Part shown: in pieces, positions 45,616 through 52,685 of the stretch
Position numbering within the stretch: position 1 is the first letter of the stretch
How the letters are laid out: each line of letters begins with the position of its first letter
Assembly: GCA_943787985.1 (NCBI GenBank)
Contig: CALSOO010000005.1
Span: 62,001-126,000, forward strand
Reading direction: 5' to 3'
Source of the DNA: an uncultured Paracoccaceae bacterium
GTDB lineage: Bacteria > Pseudomonadota > Alphaproteobacteria > Rhodobacterales > Rhodobacteraceae
Length of the DNA: 64,000 nt
Notes under the pieces: model-generated
The model's database searches: none
The model's input: only the letters and a program-made list of their open reading frames with translations
Told to the model about the DNA's origin: nothing
Program-made: the position numbers and the translations under genes

Positions 45616-46026
45616 ATGAACATGATCAAGATGTCAAAACTGGAAAAAGCCCTGGGTGGCAGGCTTGAAACCCAGGAAGAAAGGACTGTTGCAGGGTTAG
45701 ATGACGATGAAAGCGTTAGCACTATCTATTTCGGTGTTCCAAACGGGAAATCAGCCAAGACGATTTTTAGAAAAATCACCAATTATACCAACCCACCTTT
45801 TGCGCAGTCTGGTGGTGCAACTGAAGTTGGTTGCATAATCTCTACCTCTTCTAGTCTTATATTCCATGCACTTGAAGTTCATGGCGACTTGGCTGGGTGG
45901 TCTGCGGACATTGCAGCTGGGGCTGCGGCGGAAAATATTCTGTTGGCGAAGGTTCAAAATGGTCTGTTACTTGTTCAAGATGGCCAGAGCTTCACCCTTG
46001 AAGATTGCCAAATTGCATTCATCTGA
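45616..46026 (+). CDS. Candidate immunity protein
   Basis: 136 residues, no family recognised. Soluble, slightly acidic, with GLDDDESVSTIYFGVP, SSSLIFHALEVHGDLAGWSADIAAGAAAENILLA and a beta-rich end. Its place immediately downstream of a nuclease toxin domain, same strand, three-base gap and same low-GC composition, is the usual position of an immunity gene. Function therefore rests on context only. Alternative starts at codons 3 and 6 are close by. Confidence 0.6.
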   Translation: MNMIKMSKLEKALGGRLETQEERTVAGLDDDESVSTIYFGVPNGKSAKTIFRKITNYTNPPFAQSGGATEVGCIISTSSSLIFHALEVHGDLAGWSADIAAGAAAENILLAKVQNGLLLVQDGQSFTLEDCQIAFI

Positions 46027-46100
46027 TACTTTAGCATCTGTACGGTACAATTGCCCTATCTTCTCCACCTTCCTCTTCTTCCTGCACCAACCGTTGCAAC

Positions 46101-46490
46101 GCCTCTGGCAAAGCAGACTACAGCGTAGCCACAAACGGTTTGGGCCAAAACGGCTGGGGTGCGGGCTATTTGGGCGAATACGCCATGGGCGCCGCATTTG
46201 TATTTGAAGTCGTGGCGACATTCTTGTTCGTCATTGTCATCCTTGGGGCAACTGGCGCAGGCGCTCCTGCCTCTATGGCGGGTCTGGCGATTGGCTTGGC
46301 GCTGGTCGTTATCCACTTGGTCGGCATCAACGTCACAGGTGTGTCGGTGAACCCTGCCCGTTCCATCGGACCTGCCTTGTTCGTTGGCGGCACTGCGTTG
46401 GGCCAACTTTGGCTGTTCATCGTCGCGCCGATCATTGGTGCCATTGCTGCGGGCTTGTTGTTCCGCTCAGGTCAGCTTGATAGCGCATAA
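46101..46490 (+). pseudogene. 5'-truncated aquaporin (AqpZ-like)
   Basis: Homology to the second half of a bacterial aquaporin starts at ASGKADYS (about 46101) and runs to the stop: FVFEVVATFLFVIVILGAT, GLAIGLALVVIHLVGINVTGVSVNPARSIGPALF with the second NPA-type motif (NPARS), and LWLFIVAPIIGAIAAGLLFR. The first half, including the first NPA motif and the start, is missing and replaced by the toxin/immunity cassette. Half an aquaporin cannot form the pore alone. Confidence 0.85.
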
Positions 46491-46497
46491 TCAAACC

Positions 46498-46531
46498 TTG
46501 GCCCCTCGCACAATTCAGCGTGCGGGGCCAA
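46498..46531 (+). terminator. Hairpin after the aquaporin fragment
   Basis: TTGGCCCCTCGCAC pairs with GTGCGGGGCCAA with one bulged base, seven bases after the stop. No T-run follows. Likely the original 3'-end hairpin of the aquaporin gene. Confidence 0.5.
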
Positions 46532-46581
46532 AACACGCAACCGGATTGTCATATCGGCGTTTTTTGGGCTAAAGCCTGTGG

Positions 46582-47280
46582 ATGCAAACGCTTATCATCC
46601 ACATGTCCAGCGCCACTGCCCGTGCGCAAAACGTGCAAACCCTGTGCGCAACACTTCCTGACCCACACGTGATCGAGGCAAGGACAGGCGCAGGACACAC
46701 CGCATCACGCGGTGACGTGCACCACCCGACGTATCCTTTCGAGATGTCCTCAGGCGAGATTGGCTGCACCCTCAGTCACCGCGCATGTTGGCAACATATT
46801 CTCGATACCGGCGCGCAATACGCTTTGATCGTAGAGGATGATCTGAGTTTGGACCCTGCCGTTTGGCCTCACGTTCTGACCTTGATCCACGCCCATGCAA
46901 GCCCTGATCACTTTATCCGCATCCCGGCCAAAGCCCGTGAAACCAGTGCTCAGAACGTCGCGAATGACGGTCCGGCCACGCTTTTCCTTCCAAAAGTCAT
47001 CGGACTGCAAACCGTGTGCCAAGTGGTTGGACGCAATGCGGCCCAACGTCTGCTGGATGCAACGGTCCAGATCGACCGCCCCATAGACACGTTCTTGCAG
47101 ATGCACTGGGTCCACGGCCAGACCATCCATACGATCCTGCCCAACGGCGTGTCCGAGCTGACCGCAGAGCTGGGAGGGTCCACCATTCAAAAGAAAACCC
47201 GCACCAAAGGAAAATTGGCACGGGAGATCAATCGCTTTGTCTATCGGCGCGCCGTCAACAAACGGCCACAGCGCCCTTAG
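46582..47280 (+). CDS. Glycosyltransferase family 25 (LPS-type)
   Basis: 232 residues with the GT25 layout: EMSSGEIGCTLSHRACWQHILDTGAQYALIVEDDLSLDP (the SHR and EDD motifs bind nucleotide-sugar and metal), CQVVGRNAAQRLLD and PIDTFLQMHW. Such enzymes transfer galactose or similar sugars in lipopolysaccharide or capsule building. The C-terminal RFVYRRAVNKRPQRP is basic and may bind the membrane. Its stop overlaps the end of the convergent peroxiredoxin gene by four bases. Confidence 0.88.
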   Translation: MQTLIIHMSSATARAQNVQTLCATLPDPHVIEARTGAGHTASRGDVHHPTYPFEMSSGEIGCTLSHRACWQHILDTGAQYALIVEDDLSLDPAVWPHVLTLIHAHASPDHFIRIPAKARETSAQNVANDGPATLFLPKVIGLQTVCQVVGRNAAQRLLDATVQIDRPIDTFLQMHWVHGQTIHTILPNGVSELTAELGGSTIQKKTRTKGKLAREINRFVYRRAVNKRPQRP

Positions 47281-47927
47281 GTGGGGGCTTTGGTCGTGCG
47301 CAAATATGGCAGCACGGTTTCAAAGGCTCCGAACTTGGCCAATGCGTCCTCGTTTGAAACGGTTGGCGGGATAATAACGTCCTCGCCCGGCATCCAGTTT
47401 GCGGGTGTCGCGACGCCCTTTGACGACATCTGCAAACCGTCCAAAGCGCGCAAAACTTCCGCGAAGTTCCGGCCCACTGTCATCGGATAGGTCATGGACA
47501 GTTTCAGCTGTTTGTCAGGGCCAATAATGAACACAGAACGCACTGTTGCGCTGTGTGCAGGGGTACGGCCATCGGGTAGATATGCCTCCGCGGGCAGCAT
47601 GTCGAAAGCTTTTGACACCTCTAGCCCCGTGTCGGCGATGATCGGGAACCCTGCTTTGGCACCTGCGACTTTCTCGATGTCGCCTTTCCATTTCTTGTGG
47701 TCCTCGACCCCGTCCACCGACACACCGATCACTTTGGTGCCGCGCTTGGCCCATTCATCCGCGAGTTGCGCAACGGCGCCAAACTCTGTGGTGCATACCG
47801 GTGTAAAATCCTTGGGGTGAGAAAACATGATCGCCCAGCTGTCCCCGATCCAGTCGTGCAACGTCAGTGTGCCGTGGTCGGTTTCGACCGTCATGTTCGG
47901 GATCGTGTCATTGATGCGCAGGGCCAT
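47277..47927 (-). CDS. 1-Cys peroxiredoxin (Prx6/AhpC-TSA)
   Basis: Reduces peroxides; cytoplasmic. 216 residues from the ATG at 47927 (GGAGG upstream). The peroxidatic Cys45 is in FSHPKDFTPVCTTEF. No resolving Cys in the usual place, and the long C-terminal dimer region (DGLQMSSKGVATPANWMPGEDVIIPP) is typical of the Prx6 group. Monocistronic by appearance. Confidence 0.95.
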   Translation of the reverse strand: MALRINDTIPNMTVETDHGTLTLHDWIGDSWAIMFSHPKDFTPVCTTEFGAVAQLADEWAKRGTKVIGVSVDGVEDHKKWKGDIEKVAGAKAGFPIIADTGLEVSKAFDMLPAEAYLPDGRTPAHSATVRSVFIIGPDKQLKLSMTYPMTVGRNFAEVLRALDGLQMSSKGVATPANWMPGEDVIIPPTVSNEDALAKFGAFETVLPYLRTTKAPT

Positions 47928-48079
47928 GTGATGCCTCCATTGATGCCTATGATCCCATACATAAGACAACGTGACGTCCTTTGCACCCCATGCCTTGCCG
48001 ATGCGGCATCAAGGTGACAAAGTGCCCCGCAAAGGGCCTGCGATCAGGCCAAATTGCATACAAACTAGGGAGCTTGAGC

Positions 48080-49519
48080 ATGCTGGAGAAACGCGCGTTT
48101 TACATTAACGGGGAATGGGTCGAAAGCCAGGGCGGCACGGATCACAACGTCATTGATCCCTCCACCGAAGAGCCTTGTGCCGTTATCGCGTTGGGCACCC
48201 AAGCCGACGCTGATGCGGCTGTCGCTGCAGCCCGCGCAGCCTTTCCTGCGTGGATGGCCACGCCGGTAGAAGAGCGGATCGCGATGGTCTCGAAACTGTG
48301 CGACATCTATGAAGCACGGGCCGGCGAAATGGCCGAAGCTATGAGCGTCGAAATGGGCGCGCCGATTTCCATGTCCAAAACCTCCCAAGTGGGTGCGGGG
48401 TCATGGCACCTCAAGAACTTCATCGAAGCCGCCAAAGGGTTTGAATTCAACCGCCCCCTTGGCGATCACGCGCCCGGCGACCGGATCATCTACGAACCTG
48501 TTGGCGTCGCGGCCCTGATCACCCCGTGGAACTGGCCGATGAACCAGGTGACCCTCAAAGTCGGGGCCGCCGCGATTGCAGGCTGCACTATGGTTTTGAA
48601 ACCCTCCGAGGAAAGCCCCCTGAATGCGGTCATCTTTGCGGAGATGATGGATGAGGCGGGTTTCCCTGCCGGTGTCTTCAACATGGTGCACGGCGACGGC
48701 GCTGGCGTTGGTACGGCGCTGTCCGGGCACAAAGACGTGGACATGGTCAGTTTCACCGGATCAACCCGCGCAGGTACGGCCATTTCCAAGAACGCCGCCG
48801 ACACGCTCAAGCGCGTGCATTTGGAACTGGGTGGCAAAGGTGCCAACCTGATCTTTGACGATGCCGATGAAAAAGCCGTCAAGCGCGGTGTTTTGCATAT
48901 GATGAACAACACGGGCCAGTCGTGCAACGCGCCAAGCCGGATGTTGGTACAACGCGGCGTCTATGACAAAGCGGTCGAAGAAGCCGCCGCAGTTGCAGAA
49001 AAAGTCACCGTCGGCCCCGCCTCCGAAGAAGGGCGTCACATCGGACCTGTTGTGAACGAATTGCAGTGGGGCAAGATTCAGGCGCTGATCGAAAAAGGTA
49101 TCGCCGAGGGCGCAAAGCTGGTCGCAGGCGGCCCGGGTCGCCCCGAAGGGATGAACCGTGGTTTCTACGTCCGACCGACCGTGTTTGCCGATGTGAACAA
49201 CGACATGACCATCGCCCGCGAGGAAATTTTTGGCCCCGTTCTGTCGATCATCCCGTTTGACACCGAAGCCGAAGCCGTCGCGATCGCCAACGACACGCCA
49301 TATGGTCTGACAAATTACGTCCAGACCCAAGACAGCGCACGCGCCAACCGTTTGGCCACCCAACTGCGCTCGGGCATGGTCGAGATGAACGGCACCTCCC
49401 GCGCAGCCGGCTCCCCCTTTGGCGGTATGAAACAATCAGGCAACGGACGCGAAGGTGGCGTTTGGGGCTTGGAAGATTTCCTCGAAGTCAAAGCCGTGTC
49501 CGGTTGGGCTGCTGAGTAA
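48080..49519 (+). CDS. Aldehyde dehydrogenase family protein
   Basis: NAD(P)-dependent oxidation of an aldehyde to an acid. 479 residues from the ATG at 48080 (AGGGAG upstream). The cofactor loop PWNWPMNQVTLKVGAAAIAGC, KPSEESPLNA, FTGSTRAGTAI, catalytic Glu in ELGGKGANLIFDDAD and catalytic Cys in NNTGQSCNAPSRM are present. The C-terminal PFGGMKQSGNGREGGVWGLEDFLEVKAVSG is typical. The substrate cannot be told. Confidence 0.95.
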   Translation: MLEKRAFYINGEWVESQGGTDHNVIDPSTEEPCAVIALGTQADADAAVAAARAAFPAWMATPVEERIAMVSKLCDIYEARAGEMAEAMSVEMGAPISMSKTSQVGAGSWHLKNFIEAAKGFEFNRPLGDHAPGDRIIYEPVGVAALITPWNWPMNQVTLKVGAAAIAGCTMVLKPSEESPLNAVIFAEMMDEAGFPAGVFNMVHGDGAGVGTALSGHKDVDMVSFTGSTRAGTAISKNAADTLKRVHLELGGKGANLIFDDADEKAVKRGVLHMMNNTGQSCNAPSRMLVQRGVYDKAVEEAAAVAEKVTVGPASEEGRHIGPVVNELQWGKIQALIEKGIAEGAKLVAGGPGRPEGMNRGFYVRPTVFADVNNDMTIAREEIFGPVLSIIPFDTEAEAVAIANDTPYGLTNYVQTQDSARANRLATQLRSGMVEMNGTSRAAGSPFGGMKQSGNGREGGVWGLEDFLEVKAVSGWAAE

Positions 49520-49527
49520 AAAACAAT

Positions 49528-49561
49528 GCGGCGGTGTGCCTGAACGCACCGCCGCCTTTTT
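49528..49561 (+). terminator. Terminator of the aldehyde dehydrogenase gene
   Basis: Nine-base perfect stem GCGGCGGTG (49528-49536) / CACCGCCGC (49547-49555) with five T after it, eight bases past the stop. Confidence 0.9.
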
Positions 49562-49582
49562 GTATCAAGGATAACGTGACCA

Positions 49583-50419
49583 ATGATCTACGCGCGTTTG
49601 CACGGCCGCTTGGGCAATCAGATGTTTCAATATGCGGCCGCACGTGGGTTGGCGGCCCGTTTGGGTGTGCCCTTCACGTTGGACACGCGCCGCGCGGAGC
49701 ACAAAGGCGAAGGCGTTATGACCCGTGTGTTTGATCTGGATTGGGCCACGCCAGATGCCTTTCCACCTGCGCAACATGAACGCGCGTTGGCCTATGCAGC
49801 GTGGCGTGCCCTTGGTCGGTCCCCCAAGATTTACCGCGAAAAAGGCCTGGGGTTTAACCCCGCCTTTGAGGCCCTGCCCGATGACACCTACCTGCACGGC
49901 TACTGGCAGGTGGAGCGCTACTTCAAACACATCGAAGCAGAGGTGCGCGCCGCCTTTGTCCCGCGTTTCGAGATGTCGGCCCAAAACGCCGAGATGGCAG
50001 CCCGCATTGGTTCTGGCCCGTCCATTTCGCTCCATGTGCGGCGCGGTGACTATTTGACAGCCGTTGGTCACGGCCTGTGCGATCAGGCCTATTACGAGGC
50101 CGCTTTGGAAAAGGTTGCGCAGGGCATCGAAGCGCCCACAGTCTATGTGTTTTCCGACGATCCGCAGTGGGCCAAAGACAATCTGCCCCTGCCCTTTGAA
50201 AAGGTCGTTGTGGATTTCAACGGACCCGACACCGACTATGAGGACATGCGGCTGATGAGCCTGTGTGCCCATAACATCCTTGCCAATTCGTCTTTCAGCT
50301 GGTGGGGTGCCTGGTTGAACCAGAACCCCGACAAACGCGTGGCAGGTCCAAAGACGTGGTTCAGCGATCCCAAGCTGAACAACCCTGACATCCTGTTAGA
50401 CGGCTGGTTGCGTGTCTAA
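49583..50419 (+). CDS. GT11-type alpha-1,2-fucosyltransferase-like glycosyltransferase
   Basis: 278 residues with the GT11 signature HVRRGDY (residues 152-158), the N-terminal ARLHGRLGNQMFQYAAARGLAARLG, the YFLHGYWQ-like block DTYLHGYWQVERYF, FSDDPQWAKDNL and NSSFSWWGAWLN near the end. The family transfers fucose in alpha-1,2 linkage to surface glycans. Preceded by a terminator, so it is transcribed separately from the dehydrogenase gene. Its stop overlaps the convergent pseudouridine synthase gene by four bases. Confidence 0.9.
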   Translation: MIYARLHGRLGNQMFQYAAARGLAARLGVPFTLDTRRAEHKGEGVMTRVFDLDWATPDAFPPAQHERALAYAAWRALGRSPKIYREKGLGFNPAFEALPDDTYLHGYWQVERYFKHIEAEVRAAFVPRFEMSAQNAEMAARIGSGPSISLHVRRGDYLTAVGHGLCDQAYYEAALEKVAQGIEAPTVYVFSDDPQWAKDNLPLPFEKVVVDFNGPDTDYEDMRLMSLCAHNILANSSFSWWGAWLNQNPDKRVAGPKTWFSDPKLNNPDILLDGWLRV

Positions 50420-51063
50420 AACGGGGCCTTGGCACGCACACGCATGGAATGTCCGGTCTGCGGATGTTTGAACCGTAATTCTTCGGCGTGCAGCATCATC
50501 CGCGGGTGATCCGCAATCGCCCCCGTCGCATAAAAGGGATCGCCCAAGATAGGGTGCCCAATCGCCAACATGTGAACACGCAACTGATGGGTGCGCCCTG
50601 TCTTGGGGGTCAAACGCAAGCGTGCGGTTTCCTCGTCCGATTTCAGAACACGCCATTCTGTCTGGGATGGTTTGCCCGTCTCATGGCACACCATCTGCAA
50701 AGGCCGGTTGGGCCAGTCCACGATGATCGGCAAATCCACGGTGCCGGTTTTCTCTGCTGGCACCCCTGCCACGCGGGCAACATAGGTTTTCTTGGTCTGG
50801 CGTTCGGCGAATTGTTGCGACAAATGGCGTTGGGCATGAGGGGTCAGGCCAAAGACCATAATCCCCGACGTGTCACGATCCAAACGGTGCACCAAGAGCG
50901 CGTCGGGAAAGGCGATTTGCAGGCGGGTGATCAGGCAATCCGCCAGATGCTCCCCGCGCCCGGGCACAGACAACAGCCCTTCGGGTTTGTCGACGACCAC
51001 GATCTCTGCATCTTCGTGCAGGATGACCAAAGGGTCGGAAGGCGGATTATAGGGTGTTTGCAT
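50416..51063 (-). CDS. RluA-family pseudouridine synthase
   Basis: Makes pseudouridine in 23S rRNA and/or tRNA. 215 residues without an S4 domain, as in RluA itself. Catalytic Asp in LLVHRLDRDTSGIMVFG, KKTYVARV, and the RLTPKTGRTHQLRVHMLAIGHPILGDPFYA core. The ATG at 51063 is preceded by AAAGG. Sites modified are inferred from RluA (U746, tRNA U32). Confidence 0.93.
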   Translation of the reverse strand: MQTPYNPPSDPLVILHEDAEIVVVDKPEGLLSVPGRGEHLADCLITRLQIAFPDALLVHRLDRDTSGIMVFGLTPHAQRHLSQQFAERQTKKTYVARVAGVPAEKTGTVDLPIIVDWPNRPLQMVCHETGKPSQTEWRVLKSDEETARLRLTPKTGRTHQLRVHMLAIGHPILGDPFYATGAIADHPRMMLHAEELRFKHPQTGHSMRVRAKAPF

Positions 51064-51130
51064 GACATTCGACCTTTCAGAAGCGGACAGAGGTTTCAAC
51101 CCACCACGTGCGGGATGTGCCGCATTTGAT

Positions 51131-52036
51131 CTAGTCACCCCGCCGCATCGCCTGAAACATGGGGATTGAATAGATCACCAACGCCAGCCAGATCATCGGA
51201 AACGCAATCATGCGGGCAATCCCGAATTCCTCTTTGAACACGAACACGGCGCACATCGCGATCATCGTTGGCGCAATGTATTGCATGATTGCAATCGTGG
51301 TGAGGCGCAGCCCCTTGGCCCCGTTTGCGTAGAACAGCAACGGGATTGCGGTCACAATTCCGCACCCCATCAACAGCCATGTGTCAGGGACTGATGTGAA
51401 GCTGAAAAAGGCCTGCTCTTGGGTCATGAGCCACCCCAAGTAGGCCAAAGCGGGCAGCAATAGGATCAAAACCTCCAACAAAAACCCTTGATTGGGGCCG
51501 ATGGGCAGCTGTTTTTTCGCAAGCGCATAGAAGCCCCACGACACGGTCAACCCAAGCGACACCCAGGGCACGGACCCGTTGTGGACAGCCAGAACCAGAA
51601 CCGCCGCAGCGGCCAGGGCCACGGCCACCAACTGCGACCGCGTCAAACGTTCACGCAAAATCAAAGCTCCAAGGGCCACACTGAACAGCGGATTTATGTA
51701 ATACCCCAATGCGGCATCCAACGCGCGATCGCTCGCAATCGCCCAGACGTAAATGCCCCAGTTGATGGTGATCAATGCCGCTGAAATACACCCCATCATC
51801 AAGGTCTTGGGGGATTGCAGCGCTGTTTTCAGATCTCCTGTCCGCCTCATCAGCACCAGCAAAGCCCCCGCAATCGGAACCGACCAGATGACCCGATGCG
51901 CAACGACTTCGGCCGGCGGGATATGCGCGACCAACTTCATGTAAAGCGGCAGGAAGCCCCACATGATGTAGGCGCCCATTGCGAATCCGAACCCCTTGAG
52001 CGTGTCGCCAGAGGTGGCCTTGTGAGGGGACGGCAT
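51131..52036 (-). CDS. rarD: EamA-family transporter RarD
   Basis: Inner-membrane drug/metabolite-type transporter with ten predicted helices, 301 residues from the ATG at 52036 (GGAG upstream). RarD-type landmarks: GAYIMWGFLPLYMKLV, AHRVIWSVP, NWGIYVWAIASDRALDAALGYYINPLFSVALGALILRERLTRSQ, and KEEFGIARMIAFPMIWLALVIYS. The substrate is unknown despite the chloramphenicol name in databases. Confidence 0.93.
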   Translation of the reverse strand: MPSPHKATSGDTLKGFGFAMGAYIMWGFLPLYMKLVAHIPPAEVVAHRVIWSVPIAGALLVLMRRTGDLKTALQSPKTLMMGCISAALITINWGIYVWAIASDRALDAALGYYINPLFSVALGALILRERLTRSQLVAVALAAAAVLVLAVHNGSVPWVSLGLTVSWGFYALAKKQLPIGPNQGFLLEVLILLLPALAYLGWLMTQEQAFFSFTSVPDTWLLMGCGIVTAIPLLFYANGAKGLRLTTIAIMQYIAPTMIAMCAVFVFKEEFGIARMIAFPMIWLALVIYSIPMFQAMRRGD

Positions 52037-52211
52037 AGCGCGCTCCAATTCATTTGAGCCATGGGTAGCACCTTGCGGCTGCATGTCCAGTTGCAACCCA
52101 CATTCCACGCGATGAACCACGTAGAAAGTAAAACTTTAGGTTGTAAATTTTTGCTTTTTGGTTGGGCAACGGTGCATGCTTGCGGCGGGTATAGGGTCTT
52201 TGAGGTGTTTG

Positions 52212-52628
52212 GTGAGAAACGTATTGATTGTGGATGACGACGATTTTTTCGGTCGTATGGTCATCAGGGCTTTGGTCAAGCTGGGGTGTGACTACACCTA
52301 TTGTGCCGATGGCAAAGAATGTCTGGAGGTGGTCCGATCAGGCATGTTTAACTATGATCTCATCCTTATGGACATTCACATGCCCAATTTGATCGGGTCT
52401 GAAGCGACCTCTATCATCCGCACATTGTCCTCAAATCCGCTCCAGCATGTCCCAATCGTTGCATTGACCGGAGATGAAAGCTGGCAGGATCCCCAGCGCC
52501 CCAAACGTGCCGGGTTCACAGGCTTTTTGAACAAGCCACGCAACATGCAAGACTTACACATCGACATCAGCGCCGAGATCGCAGCCCTATATGATCCGCC
52601 GCTCCGGATGGTTGCAGACAGACGCTGA
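52212..52628 (+). CDS. Single-domain response regulator
   Basis: 138-residue receiver domain without output domain: VLIVDDDDFFGRMV (acidic pocket), LILMDIHMPN with the phosphoacceptor Asp, PIVALTGD and a Lys in FLNKPR. It probably relays phosphate to a histidine kinase or acts by protein contact. A GTG start at 52212 is proposed because GAGG stands about seven bases upstream; no ATG is in a better place. No kinase gene adjoins it. Confidence 0.85.
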   Translation: MRNVLIVDDDDFFGRMVIRALVKLGCDYTYCADGKECLEVVRSGMFNYDLILMDIHMPNLIGSEATSIIRTLSSNPLQHVPIVALTGDESWQDPQRPKRAGFTGFLNKPRNMQDLHIDISAEIAALYDPPLRMVADRR

Positions 52629-52645
52629 CCCTGCGTTTGAATGCC

Positions 52646-52676
52646 CGCCAAAGCCACAAAAGACCTTGGCGCTTTT
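52646..52676 (+). terminator. Possible terminator of the response-regulator gene
   Basis: Short stem CGCCAA / TTGGCG with a 14-base loop followed by CTTTT, in the gap between two convergent genes. Weak. Confidence 0.45.
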
Positions 52677-52685
52677 CACGATATG

